NCBI GenBank assembly: GCA_019359675.1
Contig: JAHHGX010000014.1
Span: 1-64,000 of the forward strand
Length of the DNA: 64,000 nt
Reading direction: 5' to 3'
From: Calothrix sp. FI2-JRJ7
Lineage (GTDB): Bacteria; Cyanobacteriota; Cyanobacteriia; Cyanobacteriales; Nostocaceae
In this document: positions 20,517-29,368 of the stretch, piece by piece
Layout: each line of letters opens with the position of its first letter
Numbering within the stretch: position 1 is the first letter of the stretch
Made by a program: the position numbers and the translations under genes
Notes under the pieces: generated by a model
Database searches by the model: none
What the model saw: only the letters and a program-made list of their open reading frames with translations
What the model was told of the DNA's origin: nothing

Positions 20517-20929
20517 CAGTGCGTTAACGCGAGTCAGAAATTATTACAGCTGTCTACTCTAATGGGATGCTGCACCCCCAAAGTACGAGTGTCCCTAACT
20601 GATGGGCAAACTGTGCGATTGCAAGTTTTGACCTTTGAAGCATCACTCATATGCCGAAAAAATAATGAGCGTCCCTAGTGGCAGCGGGACTGGTCACTCC
20701 TCCTCAACATAAGAGCGATGTTACACTCCTACATAACCCAGTCTGGGTAAAGGTTTGGAGTCTACACAGGCACCAAATATATGTCTACACTGCCTACACT
20801 CATAAATATTGCCAATACAGCGTAACCCATACGTCTCAAGGCTTTCAGGTTTATAGGGGGGTCTACACATGTCTACACTGGCAAAAAAAAGTAGATGTTG
20901 TGCAATCCGCGTTGGCACCGTGTCAAGAT

Positions 20930-20949
20930 GTTATAACAAATATTATAAC
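20930..20949. promoter_or_regulatory. candidate operator of the toxin-antitoxin operon
   Basis: The inverted repeat GTTATAA - 6 nt - TTATAAC ends 18 bp before the antitoxin ATG. PrlF/AbrB-type antitoxins usually bind such AT-rich palindromes to repress their own operon. Placement is suggestive; binding is inferred. Confidence 0.5.
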
Positions 20950-20967
20950 GTGATAGTAATATTGGGT

Positions 20968-21300
20968 ATGACAAGTAAAAATTATCGAGTAACTCATGCA
21001 AAAGTTGGCAATCAAAATGGATTCCGCTTACCGAGCGCTTTTTTCAAAGACTTTCCGCATTTAGCAAAGGCATCTGGTTATTTAGAGGTTATATCAAAAA
21101 ATACTTTGTTAATTCGTTTGGATACAGAAGATGTAGAATCAGACGAAGAAGAAAGTTTGATGATGAGTTTATTTCTCGATTTTTTGATGAAAGATGTAAT
21201 TGAAAATCCATCAAAGCTAGTTCCCTACACCCAAGAAACGAGTGACTATATGGATGATTTATTAGCTGATGTAACAATTGATGAAGATGAAGATGAATGA
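20968..21300 (+). CDS. antitoxin of a PrlF/YhaV-type toxin-antitoxin pair
   Basis: The 110-aa protein starts MTSKNYRVTHAKVGNQNGF with RLPSAFFKDFP next, a swapped-hairpin AbrB-like DNA-binding N-terminus. The middle contains an acidic, helical region, and the end is a run of Asp/Glu. It overlaps the toxin gene by 4 bp (ATGA), the usual translational coupling. The ATG at 20968 is preferred; an upstream in-frame ATG at 20869 would add 33 residues from repeat-rich sequence. It should neutralise the YhaV-like RNase and repress the operon. Confidence 0.75.
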   Translation: MTSKNYRVTHAKVGNQNGFRLPSAFFKDFPHLAKASGYLEVISKNTLLIRLDTEDVESDEEESLMMSLFLDFLMKDVIENPSKLVPYTQETSDYMDDLLADVTIDEDEDE

Positions 21301-21785
21301 GTTCGACTAATTTTAACGGCTGGAAAATATTCTTTCATCCATTGTTTAATCAGCAATGGCAAGCTTTGTTAACTCGTGTACTTGAATTAAAAAGCAAGTT
21401 GTCGAAAGAACAATTTGTTACACATCCAGATGTCAAGCTGTTAAAAGCATTGGACATCGGTATAAAGAATAAAATTCCTCAAGACCCTCTAGCTTCACAT
21501 TTTGCTTTACAAAAACCATTACAAAAATATAGCCGTCTCAAAAAAATGGGATTGGCATCGCGTTATCGTTTATTTTTCAGAGTATTTGAAGAACAAAAAA
21601 CTATAATAATCCTCTGGTTGGGATTTCCTCGTAAAGAAGGGGATAAAAATGATTGTTATGAAGTTTTTACTAAAAAAGTGAAGAATGGCGATTTTCCTGA
21701 AAATTTAGAGAGATTACTAGCCGAGTGCAAAGTAGAACTTGAAACAGATGAAGATGAAAATCAAGATGAAGATAAAGATGAATAA
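21297..21785 (+). CDS. YhaV-family ribonuclease toxin
   Basis: The 162-aa protein matches the YhaV toxin family: NGWKIFFHPLFNQQWQALL at the start, then HPDVKLLKALDIGI, then IPQDPLASHFALQ, SRLKKMGLASRYRLFFRVFEE, and the closing IIILWLGFPRKEGDKNDCYEVF. YhaV is a RelE-fold mRNA/rRNA endonuclease. The C-terminus has an added acidic tail of Asp/Glu/Lys repeats that mirrors the tail of the antitoxin. It overlaps the antitoxin gene by 4 bp and appears intact. Confidence 0.9.
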   Translation: MSSTNFNGWKIFFHPLFNQQWQALLTRVLELKSKLSKEQFVTHPDVKLLKALDIGIKNKIPQDPLASHFALQKPLQKYSRLKKMGLASRYRLFFRVFEEQKTIIILWLGFPRKEGDKNDCYEVFTKKVKNGDFPENLERLLAECKVELETDEDENQDEDKDE

Positions 21786-21969
21786 ATATACTACCAAGTA
21801 TTACCGTATATATTCAGCATCAAAGGTATGCCAGTTTTTGCTTGCCCAATGGGTTGGGAATGGAATGAATTTGACGGACTATATCATCCAGTACCACAGT
21901 AAAATCGTGCAGTTAAAACATCTTCATTAATTAAACAGAGAACCGCGCTTACCATGTAAACACCATCAA

Positions 21970-22311
21970 ATGAGTCTCAACACCCAAAAAGAAGATTTTA
22001 GTTACGCTTATATATACACTATTGCTAGTAGTATGGGTTACTGCCTTCAAGCAGCCACACGTAGATTAGACGACAGTGGCATCGACGCAACAATAACCGT
22101 ACCAGGTAAAATCAACACAACAATTCGCGAATTGCGAATTGACCTTGAATCCTTATGTCTCAAACGTTGCGCTTACTGGTTATCACTACGGGGACGACCA
22201 CCACTTGAGAAACAAACAACCATCACCGTAGAAATTCCGCGTCAAAATATATTTAGTCCCAATGCACTTAAAACCATAATGGAACGCATAGCTGCCGGAG
22301 AGAATTTATGA
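21970..22311 (+). pseudogene. DUF4365 protein with internal deletion
   Basis: The 113-aa frame starts like a cyanobacterial DUF4365 protein (LNTQKEDFSYAYIYTIASSMG, then DDSGIDATITVPGK). It then jumps at IRELRIDLESLCLKRCAYWL to the family's C-terminal part (LSLRGRPPLEKQTTITVEIP, then RIAAGENL). The central 50-60 residues, with the QLKCT-like predicted nuclease-fold strand, are missing. The reading frame is kept across the deletion, so a shortened protein may be made but is unlikely to be functional. Its stop overlaps the start of the following gene by ATGA. Confidence 0.7.
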
Positions 22312-22827
22312 CAGCAGTCAAACCACACCTAGAAAAATTCCAACACCTCGACCCCCAACAAGTAGAAACATACGCGCGTTGCACATGGTTGGCAGCAGCA
22401 ACAAAAACAGGGAGATAAAGCTTCCATCTGGACTTTAGACGGGTTTGAAATTTTACTACCCCTCAAACCAGAAATTATTGACTTCAAACGCAGGATGGCA
22501 AAAGTTGTAGAAACTCTCGCCCTAGCAGAAAACCGTTCACAAACAGAAATATACGGTGCCTTAATTACAGAGGCGCCTAACACGACCATTCAAGCAGTCG
22601 TCACCCACATCGCCACCCCTAATGCCGATTTCTTAAGTGGAGAAATAGCATTACTGAGTATTATTGTTAATAAATTAGACCCGATTCATACTGAACTATC
22701 CGACCGTGACTACATTCTTGCTCTCAAAGCTTACCAACAACGCCTTCCAATATACTGCACAGGCGACTTAATCAAAGAAAACGGTACATTCATTCTTAAA
22801 AATCCTCATCAGTTGAAGCTCGGATGA
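22308..22827 (+). pseudogene. frameshifted partner of the DUF4365 gene
   Basis: The ATG overlaps the upstream stop. The first frame reads KPHLEKFQHLDPQQVETYAR and runs to a stop near 22420. The continuation is in another frame from about 22380: HGWQQQQKQGDKASIWTLDG, then FEILLPLKPEIIDFKRRMAK, then LALAENRSQTEIYGALI, down to ALKAYQQRLPIYCTGDLIKE at the end. One extra base near 22378-22383 explains the shift. The two-gene order is the same as I know for DUF4365 loci in cyanobacteria. Function unknown. A sequencing error is possible, but decay of the neighbour makes a true mutation more likely. Confidence 0.7.
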
Positions 22828-22893
22828 AGAAGCAATGATATAGGGCGGGCTTTCTATGCCCGCTCCACAAGAAATTTGACAAGATTAAAATAA

Positions 22894-23904
22894 TTATTCC
22901 TTTGGGGTCATTGCTTGTGCTGCTATAAAAGCTAATGCTACTGCTCCTGCTACTGCACCCCATTGTAGAATCGGATTTTTATCTAGCAAATCGGTAATGC
23001 TAGGTAGAACTTGGTTGCTAAAGTCGCCATCAATTCTGTCATGTTCTGCAACAGGTTGATAAAAATTATTCGGCGCCTCTTCTGACTTTGGTTCTGAGCT
23101 ACGTTGTAAGGGAAAACCAACGAGTAATAACAAGGAGTCTACTAGTGATGGTGAAATGCGCTGTGCTAAATCTAGTGCCTTAGCTGCATCTCCAACCAAG
23201 AAGTCACGAGTTGGATGTTCCGCACAATAAAGGATAGCCTCAGCCACAAGCTTGGGGTCGTAATAAGGTGGTATCCCTGCCGGCTTGACACCTAACTTAG
23301 TGCGAGCATTGTTCCAGAAAGGTGTATTGACTACCGCTGGCTTAATACTCGTTACACTAATGGGCATTTTCTCGTGTGCTAACTCAACACGCAAGGATTC
23401 GGTGAACCCTTCTATACCATGTTTGGCTGCGGAGTACGCACTTTGGTATGGTAATGAGCGTCTACCTTCAATTGAAGAAATATGAATTAACGCTCCCCTT
23501 CCTTCACGCTTTAGGTATGGTAATGCTGCCATTGCACCATATACTTGCCCCATGAGGTTAACGTCAATTACACGCTCAAACTCTTCTGGTGTAACTTCGT
23601 CAAAAAGTGCAAATAGAGAGATAGCAGGAAGATGCACCCAAGTATCAAGGCGCCCATACACTTCTACAGTTTTATCTGCTATTGCCTTAACTTCGGAGTA
23701 GGACTGTACGTCAGCGACAAAGGCAGTAGCATCTCCACCAAAGCGGCGAATTTCCTCTACTAAAGACTCAAGCTTTGACTCACCGCGCGCAGAAACAAGC
23801 ACCTTTGCTCCGCGTTTAGCAAACTCAAGAGCGGTTACACGTCCAATGCCACTAGAGGCGCCAACGACGGAAACGACTTGCTGATTAATTGGCTTCAATT
23901 GCAT
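22894..23904 (-). CDS. short-chain dehydrogenase with C-terminal membrane anchor
   Basis: The 336-aa protein has the SDR fold: NADP-binding VVGASSGIGRVTALEFAKRG, then the catalytic Ser in IHISSIEGRRS and YSAAKHG. A 70-residue linker and a hydrophobic end (WGAVAGAVALAFIAAQAM) suggest anchoring in a membrane or granule surface. Substrate is unknown. It is the last gene of a minus-strand run after phaA, phaB and a hydrolase (34 bp from the hydrolase), so a link to PHA or acyl metabolism is likely but inferred. Confidence 0.85.
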   Translation of the reverse strand: MQLKPINQQVVSVVGASSGIGRVTALEFAKRGAKVLVSARGESKLESLVEEIRRFGGDATAFVADVQSYSEVKAIADKTVEVYGRLDTWVHLPAISLFALFDEVTPEEFERVIDVNLMGQVYGAMAALPYLKREGRGALIHISSIEGRRSLPYQSAYSAAKHGIEGFTESLRVELAHEKMPISVTSIKPAVVNTPFWNNARTKLGVKPAGIPPYYDPKLVAEAILYCAEHPTRDFLVGDAAKALDLAQRISPSLVDSLLLLVGFPLQRSSEPKSEEAPNNFYQPVAEHDRIDGDFSNQVLPSITDLLDKNPILQWGAVAGAVALAFIAAQAMTPKE

Positions 23905-23938
23905 AAGTGCTACTCTCCTTAAAATAATATTTCAACCG

Positions 23939-24814
23939 TCAAAGCTGGCAAGTAACAAGAAACTCGTTCACCGCATTGGTAAATGATTCGGGACGTTCGG
24001 TTTGGGGTAAGTGACCGCTAGCAGGTATCAAAGTTTGCTTCCCTTTAACAAGACGCTTGGTGCCATCAGTCGCTTGATAGCTCGGCAATACCAAGTCATT
24101 AACACCCCATATAACATGAGTCGGCATCTGTAGCTCTGATAGAGAACCGAGTACTACTTGTTGTTGTCCCAATACATACACTTGAGAACGCAGTATAGAT
24201 AAAGTTGCTTCCAAAAAACCAGGAAGAAGCGCCATTCGCTCTTGTTCTGCTAACCATTCAGCAGGTGCTTTAAAGGGGTTAGCAAAAAGCAACGCTGCTC
24301 GCGACCAAGCTCTTTGTTTGGCGCCTAAAGGTGTTTTGCTCCAACTAATAGCTGCCTCTCCAAAAATTGGTAAAGTCAAACTTGACAGTAATGGGTTAAC
24401 TACTTGACTAAATCCCATAGCGTCTACTAATACCAACGCTGCTACTTGTTGGGGATTTGAGACTGCATACCGAAAGGCAATCAAAGCACCTAAAGAGTTG
24501 CCTACTAGCACAGCCCTTTCAATGTGTAAAGTATTAAGAAAATCAGCTAAGAACTGTGTTAAAAATTCAACTGTATATTCGCGCTTAGGTTTATCACTAT
24601 CACCGCAACCTGGCAAGTCTGGCGCTATAACACGATGGTTAGTTCCCAACATAGGTAACACCCAAGCCCAATCAACAGCGCTATCACCAACTCCATGCAG
24701 TAGCACCAATGGTAGACCTTCATTACCCGCTGTCAGGTAGCGAATATTTAGTCCATTTACTTCTATTTGCCGTGCTTCAAAACCCTTGTTTACTGTAGTT
24801 TCAACCATAGTCAT
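23939..24814 (-). CDS. alpha/beta hydrolase
   Basis: The 291-aa protein is an alpha/beta-fold hydrolase: LVLLHGVGDSAVDWAWVLP oxyanion region, PDLPGCGDSDKP, nucleophile Ser in LVGNSLGALIAF, acidic residue in VIWGVNDLVLPS, and His in IPASGHLPQTERP. It lies 30 bp after phaB and 34 bp before an SDR gene. A role as PHA depolymerase, oligomer hydrolase or esterase is possible, but it lacks anything specific to known depolymerases. Confidence 0.88.
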   Translation of the reverse strand: MTMVETTVNKGFEARQIEVNGLNIRYLTAGNEGLPLVLLHGVGDSAVDWAWVLPMLGTNHRVIAPDLPGCGDSDKPKREYTVEFLTQFLADFLNTLHIERAVLVGNSLGALIAFRYAVSNPQQVAALVLVDAMGFSQVVNPLLSSLTLPIFGEAAISWSKTPLGAKQRAWSRAALLFANPFKAPAEWLAEQERMALLPGFLEATLSILRSQVYVLGQQQVVLGSLSELQMPTHVIWGVNDLVLPSYQATDGTKRLVKGKQTLIPASGHLPQTERPESFTNAVNEFLVTCQL

Positions 24815-24844
24815 TTAGAATTATTAAATTTGCCAATCCTCTGC

Positions 24845-25567
24845 TTATGTATGATGGGCGCCGTTAACTCGCACAACTGTACCAGTAACATAGCTACTAG
24901 CTACTGGTGATAGCAAAAACGCTACTGCCCAAGCAACTTCAGAAGCTTTACCAAAGCGACCCATAGGAATTTCAGACAAAATCCGTTGTTTGACTTTATC
25001 TGAAATTGGGGTGAGCATATCAGTTTCAATAAACCCTGGTGATACAGCATTCGCGCGCACCCCATAACGCGCTGCTTCTAAAGCCAAAGATTTAATTAAA
25101 CCAATTGTTCCTGCCTTGGATGCAGCATAGTTTGTTTGACCTAAGTTTCCTCGTTCTCCGGAAATTGAAGTAATACAAACAATAGAACCACAACGCCGTT
25201 CGTACATCTTGGGGATAACGGGTTGTAGTGTATTGTAAACTCCTTTCAAATTAGTATCAATTACTGCATCCCAATTTGCCGCTGTCAGTTTAGGGAAAAA
25301 ATTGTCTCGCGTAATTCCAGCATTAGCGACTACTCCATAAATTGGCCCCAGTTTCTCTTCAACTTTTTCTGTTACTGCTTCCATACCTGCTGGTTCAGTA
25401 ACATCGGCACTTATTGCCAAAGCTCCCACCTGGGGATTTTCCGAGCTGCGGTACGTGTAAGCTACTTTGGCGCCTAATGAGTTCATTAAATTAACAATAG
25501 CGGCACCTATTCCCCGATTACCACCAGTTACCAAAACAACTTGATCTTCCAATCCTAAAGATGTCAT
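24845..25567 (-). CDS. phaB: acetoacetyl-CoA reductase
   Basis: This 240-aa NADPH-dependent SDR makes (R)-3-hydroxybutyryl-CoA for PHB synthesis. Marks are VLVTGGNRGIGAAIVN, NAGITRDNFFPKL, NLKGVYNTLQPVIPKM, SISGERGNLGQTNYAASKAG, and SPGFIETDML. It closely resembles FabG, but adjacency to phaA (1 bp gap) and phaC supports PhaB. Confidence 0.9.
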   Translation of the reverse strand: MTSLGLEDQVVLVTGGNRGIGAAIVNLMNSLGAKVAYTYRSSENPQVGALAISADVTEPAGMEAVTEKVEEKLGPIYGVVANAGITRDNFFPKLTAANWDAVIDTNLKGVYNTLQPVIPKMYERRCGSIVCITSISGERGNLGQTNYAASKAGTIGLIKSLALEAARYGVRANAVSPGFIETDMLTPISDKVKQRILSEIPMGRFGKASEVAWAVAFLLSPVASSYVTGTVVRVNGAHHT

Positions 25568-25568
25568 T

Positions 25569-26771
25569 TTATCTCAACCTCTCCAGTGCAACCGCTGTAC
25601 CACCACCAGTACCATGACAAACTGCTGCCAATCCAAACTGCCTATTTTCCTGTTGTAAAGCATTGAGCAGTGTAACTAAAATGCGCGCTCCTGAAGCTCC
25701 AATGGGATGACCTAAAGCAATTGCTCCCCCATAGACATTTAATTTCTCATAAGGAACACCCAATTCCCGATTGAACAATACATTACTCAGAGCAAATGCT
25801 TCGTTGTTCTCGAACAAATCAAAATCGTAAATTTTCATTTTGAGCTTGTCTAAAAGCTTGTTCACTGCCAAGATGGGAACTTCGGGGAACCGCCAAGCTT
25901 CGCCTCCTGTCCATGCTCCACCGATAAATCGTGCGATAGGATTAAGTTTGTAACGTTCTACTGCTGCTTTACTTGCCAATACTAAAGCTGCTGCTCCATC
26001 TGATATTTGGCTGCTATTACCAGCAGTAAACACACCATCTGTTTTAAAAGTTGGTTTCAATCCAGCAAGAGTTTCTAAAGTTGTTTCGCTACGAATTCCC
26101 TCATCTTTATCCACTATTTGTGAACCTTTCTTACCCGTAATTTCGATGGGTACAATTTCTTGCTTAAACAAACCTTGCTCAGTAGCTTGCGCTGCTCGAG
26201 CTTGTGAAAATAAAGCTACTTCGTCCAACTCAGCGCGCGTAATTTGATAGGCAGTTGCTAATTGCTCTGCTTGTTCTCCCATAGTTTCACCACTAGTGGG
26301 GTCGGTGAGTCCATCACAAACTAAAACATCGGTGAGTTGCTCTGGAGAACCTAGCAACGATTTATATCCCCATCTAGCTCGGTGCGATAACAAAAACCCT
26401 GTCTGAGACATAGATTCCATGCCCCCTGCTAGTACTATTTCAGCATCACCTGAACGAATAGCAGTGGCGCCATTTATCGCGCTCATCATTCCCGACGAAC
26501 ACACCATATCAACTGCATACCCATTAACACTAGCCGGAATTCCAGTTTTAAAAGCAGCTTGACGAGGCAACGACTGTCCATGTCCTGCATTAAGTACATT
26601 ACCAAAAATGTACAAGTCGATAGCCTCTCCCGATACTCCCGCGCGTTCCAAAGCTGCACGCATAGCGGTCGCACCTAAGTCTACTGGCGATAAATTTGCC
26701 AGAGTACCTCCAAACTTGCCCAGTGGTGTACGTACTGCTGAGACAATATAAACTTCTTCCATATTCCTCAT
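25569..26771 (-). CDS. phaA: acetyl-CoA acetyltransferase (beta-ketothiolase)
   Basis: This 400-aa thiolase condenses two acetyl-CoA for PHB synthesis. The nucleophile Cys is in VDMVCSSGMMSAINGA, the catalytic His in GGAIALGHPIGASGARI, and the second Cys in AVCHGTGGGTAVALE. The last motif is CHGTGGG rather than the usual CIGGGMG of PhaA, so it is a somewhat divergent thiolase. Either ATG at 26771 or at 26762 could be the start; the second begins MEEVYIVSAVRTP directly. phaB follows after 1 bp. Confidence 0.9.
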   Translation of the reverse strand: MRNMEEVYIVSAVRTPLGKFGGTLANLSPVDLGATAMRAALERAGVSGEAIDLYIFGNVLNAGHGQSLPRQAAFKTGIPASVNGYAVDMVCSSGMMSAINGATAIRSGDAEIVLAGGMESMSQTGFLLSHRARWGYKSLLGSPEQLTDVLVCDGLTDPTSGETMGEQAEQLATAYQITRAELDEVALFSQARAAQATEQGLFKQEIVPIEITGKKGSQIVDKDEGIRSETTLETLAGLKPTFKTDGVFTAGNSSQISDGAAALVLASKAAVERYKLNPIARFIGGAWTGGEAWRFPEVPILAVNKLLDKLKMKIYDFDLFENNEAFALSNVLFNRELGVPYEKLNVYGGAIALGHPIGASGARILVTLLNALQQENRQFGLAAVCHGTGGGTAVALERLR

Positions 26772-27102
26772 TATTTTTGTAGGGAAATTCAGAATTTCAA
26801 ATTATCAAATAACTGTCAATTCTTAAATTAATATTATTATTCTTAAATTATTATCTTTGCTATCATATTATTTCTATATTTTGCCAAATACCAAGATAAT
26901 TTTTGGGCAATTTTAAACAAAATAAATAGAATTTTAATTTATCTCATTTTTGCTTTAATTGCTTAATATAAATTTAGAATACTGCTTGATTCAAAAAATC
27001 ATTCTTAAGAAGGAATTTTTTTTGATATAATCAGATAAATTGTAGTCTAAAATAGACAGCTAAAATCGAAAACAGAAAACATCACCCTTTGGAGTAAATA
27101 CA
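26772..27102. other. AT-rich divergent promoter region of the PHA genes
   Basis: 331 bp of very AT-rich sequence separate the leftward phaA operon from the rightward phasin-like gene. No gene is present and GGCGCC is absent. It must hold two divergent promoters. No specific regulator site is recognised. Confidence 0.6.
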
Positions 27103-27363
27103 ATGGATTTTTTTAAGAGTTTCGAGCAGTTCTTTAGACCGTATACCGAAGCCCAAAGCGTGTTTATGAATAACTGGGAATCAATGATGTCAAGTATGAG
27201 GAATATAAATTCAAAATTTTCTGAAAATGCCAATAAAACATTGCACCTACAAGAAGATTTTGTTAAAAGTTCGTTAGAATTGCAACAGCAAATTGCTAAA
27301 TATTCCATTGAAACGCAAACCAAATTTTGGGATAACTATTTTAACATGGTTCGCAAGCCGTAA
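27103..27363 (+). CDS. small phasin-like PHA granule protein
   Basis: The 86-aa protein is mostly amphipathic helix with Phe-rich segments (MDFFKSFEQFFRPYTEAQSV, then LQQQIAKYSIETQTKFWDNY). Size, helicity and position between phaA and phaC fit a PhaP-type phasin, and it resembles the N-terminal part of cyanobacterial PhaE as well. No motif proves either. Phasins coat PHA granules and control their number. It faces away from phaA and toward phaC; a palindromic repeat follows at 27401. Confidence 0.65.
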   Translation: MDFFKSFEQFFRPYTEAQSVFMNNWESMMSSMRNINSKFSENANKTLHLQEDFVKSSLELQQQIAKYSIETQTKFWDNYFNMVRKP

Positions 27364-27400
27364 TTGAAACGAAAAATTTTATCATCGGTATATACGGTAC

Positions 27401-27425
27401 GTAGAGACGTTACATGTAACGTCTC
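27401..27425. repeat. GTAGAGACG-type palindrome
   Basis: The 22-bp palindrome GAGACGTTACA / TGTAACGTCTC lies between the convergent phasin and phaC genes and shares its sequence with 4503-4530 after groEL. Confidence 0.75.
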
Positions 27426-27556
27426 ACAATGTATCGGTAAATTTATTATCTAGAATAATTTACCCCTATTAACAGATACAATCCTCTACCCAAAGAAGGG
27501 GGCATGTGTTACGGAAATATCTACTTTGAGGTAGAAGACTTTACAATAATAGTACC

Positions 27557-28942
27557 TCACACGCGCGCCTTAAGCCAATCTGCAATCGTCGGCGCCAGGT
27601 CTTTCTGAACTTTGCTACTTACATACATACCAATATGACCGACTGGAAACGAGCGAACCGTATAGTCATCACTCTTGACGTATTTCTCAAGAGCTAACGA
27701 TGAAGCTGGACAAACTATATGGTCTTGCTCGGCGTAAATATTTAAAATTGGTACATGGATATTACCCAAATCTACTCGCTTGTTGCCAATCTCAATTTCA
27801 CCTTTAATTAGTTTATTCCCTTGATAGAAGTCCTTAATAAACCGTCGAAAAGTCTCTCCTGCTTGGTCAGGACTGTCAAAAATCCATTTTTCCATGCGGA
27901 GAAAATTGAGCAGCTTATCCTCATACTCAAGAATATCGAGCAAATCAATATATTTTTTGACCCCTAACTGAAAAGGTTTCAGCATTACGAACATATAATT
28001 GAGAAAGGTGCCGGGTATATTACCTAAAGTATCAACCATAAGATCAACATCTAACGCTTGTGACCCCATACTGCTTCCACTCCAAACATTGAGGAGTCCT
28101 TCGTCCATGTGAAAATCAACTGGTGTCACCATAGTAATCAGGTTTTTGACTTTCTCTGGATAAAGGGAACTGTAGCAAAGGCTGAAAGTACCTCCCTGGC
28201 AAATTCCTAATAAGTTAATCTGTTCTAAATTGTGACGCTCACGTATAACATCCACACAATTATTGATATACTTATCAATGTATTTATCAATAGTAAGCCA
28301 GCGATCCCCTGAAGTCGGATATCCCCAATCAATCAAATAAACGTCTAGACCTAGCTTGAGTAAATTGGCAACTAGTGACCGTCCTTCCTGTAAATCTACA
28401 ATATCGGGACGGTTGACCAAGGCATAAACTATGAGAATAGGAATATTCAAAGACGAACCTGAGTTCGGCGTGAAACGGTATAAAAGTATGTTATCTTCTC
28501 GATAAATTTCTTCTTTCGCTGTTACTCCAACCTGAATTTTATCTTGGTACAAATAGCTTAAGGCATTAACTAGATTGATTTTAGAAGGTATTTCAAGAAG
28601 CTGGGAAAAGTCTGACATCAGTTGTTGCTGATGTGGCAAGTAGCTTATGGCTGAATTCAAGAATTTTCCTTGCACCAAAACAGCATCTTTAGAACGTAAC
28701 TTTTTTCCAAACTCCTGGTCATAGAGGTTACTCCATACTTGTAAAAACTCTTGCCAATTCTTGAATGTTTCACCTTTACTTTGGTAGGATATCAACTCCT
28801 CGATTATTTCTTTACAAGTTTTTACCCAAATATCAGCTAGCACTAACTGATAGTTAAAACTTGCTTGAGACAAATTTATCCAAGCATTAAAACTTTGAAT
28901 AAATTGGTCAAAGTTATAAATATCATCTTGGTTTACAGCCAT
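27557..28942 (-). CDS. phaC: class III PHA synthase, apparent PhaE-PhaC fusion
   Basis: The 461-aa enzyme polymerises 3-hydroxyacyl-CoA into PHA at the granule surface. The C-terminal part (about 125-461) is class III PhaC with the lipase-like GICQGG box; the triad appears as C248, D407 (AEQDHIV) and H436 (VGHIGMY). In Allochromatium PhaC these are C149, D302 and H331, so about 100 residues are added in front. Those residues (FIQSFNAWINLSQASFNYQ, then ADIWVKTCKEIIEELIS, then QGKFLNSAISYLPHQQQLM) look like the C-terminal part of cyanobacterial PhaE, the separate partner subunit. A fused synthase is the simplest reading. No separate phaE lies in this window. Confidence 0.9.
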   Translation of the reverse strand: MAVNQDDIYNFDQFIQSFNAWINLSQASFNYQLVLADIWVKTCKEIIEELISYQSKGETFKNWQEFLQVWSNLYDQEFGKKLRSKDAVLVQGKFLNSAISYLPHQQQLMSDFSQLLEIPSKINLVNALSYLYQDKIQVGVTAKEEIYREDNILLYRFTPNSGSSLNIPILIVYALVNRPDIVDLQEGRSLVANLLKLGLDVYLIDWGYPTSGDRWLTIDKYIDKYINNCVDVIRERHNLEQINLLGICQGGTFSLCYSSLYPEKVKNLITMVTPVDFHMDEGLLNVWSGSSMGSQALDVDLMVDTLGNIPGTFLNYMFVMLKPFQLGVKKYIDLLDILEYEDKLLNFLRMEKWIFDSPDQAGETFRRFIKDFYQGNKLIKGEIEIGNKRVDLGNIHVPILNIYAEQDHIVCPASSLALEKYVKSDDYTVRSFPVGHIGMYVSSKVQKDLAPTIADWLKARV

Positions 28943-29368
28943 TAAATGTACTCTCTTGTGTAATAATAGTTTCTAAAAGATTTTATCATTGTAAAAATTT
29001 ATTAATTGTAGGACTTATGCAAAGAAACCTGGTTTCTACGCATTCATTGTCGCAGACAAATCGTCATTTTTATTACATGCTATTAACGTATATTCCAGGT
29101 TTCTAGGTTTTCATGCGTAAGTCCTGAATTACTCTGGTCAATAAAGATGGTACATATAATCACGGCTGTAGTTCTCTTCCTATGGGGGGAGGGTGAAAAC
29201 CGAACATGAGTATTGAAGTGCTTAATATGTAGGCTGTGTAACAAATGAGGTACTGGCGCCTCATAAAATAATTTAGGGTATAAATCGGCGTCCTTGCCTG
29301 TAAAATTCCACCAGTTATGATATCTATGGATACGTGTTTAATTTGTCCTCATAGCATGGTGTGAATCA
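28943..29368. other. phaC-glmS divergent intergenic with MITE-like element
   Basis: 426 bp without a gene. The left part is an inverted-repeat element (29010-29125). The right part holds the glmS promoter and a long leader; a GGGGGGAGGGTG stretch at 29185 is notable but no riboswitch or glmS ribozyme is recognised. Confidence 0.55.
29010..29125. mobile_element. MITE-like inverted-repeat element
   Basis: AGGACTTATGC (29010-29020) and GCGTAAGTCCT (29115-29125) are terminal inverted repeats with one mismatch. Internally AAGAAACCTGG and CCAGGTTTCT extend the complementarity. The 116-bp unit has no gene. A single end (GCGTAAGTCCTG) also occurs at 111-122, which suggests a dispersed family. Confidence 0.5.

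Larger units (their letters stand above)
20229..20967. other. decayed gene-poor stretch with GTCTACAC repeats
   Basis: 740 bp without an intact gene. It contains a protease-like remnant (20409-20516) and four copies of GTCTACAC at 20760, 20783, 20861 and 20871 within 120 bp. The open frame from 20678 to 20953 and its antisense partner have no recognisable domain. The tail carries the toxin-antitoxin promoter. Confidence 0.55.

Noticed and set aside
20678-20953. 91-codon open frame over the GTCTACAC repeats
   Set aside because: Composition follows the repeats, an antisense frame of similar length exists, and there is no domain.
29160-29368. glmS leader as a glmS ribozyme or riboswitch
   Set aside because: No recognisable conserved core; glmS ribozymes are typical of Gram-positive bacteria.
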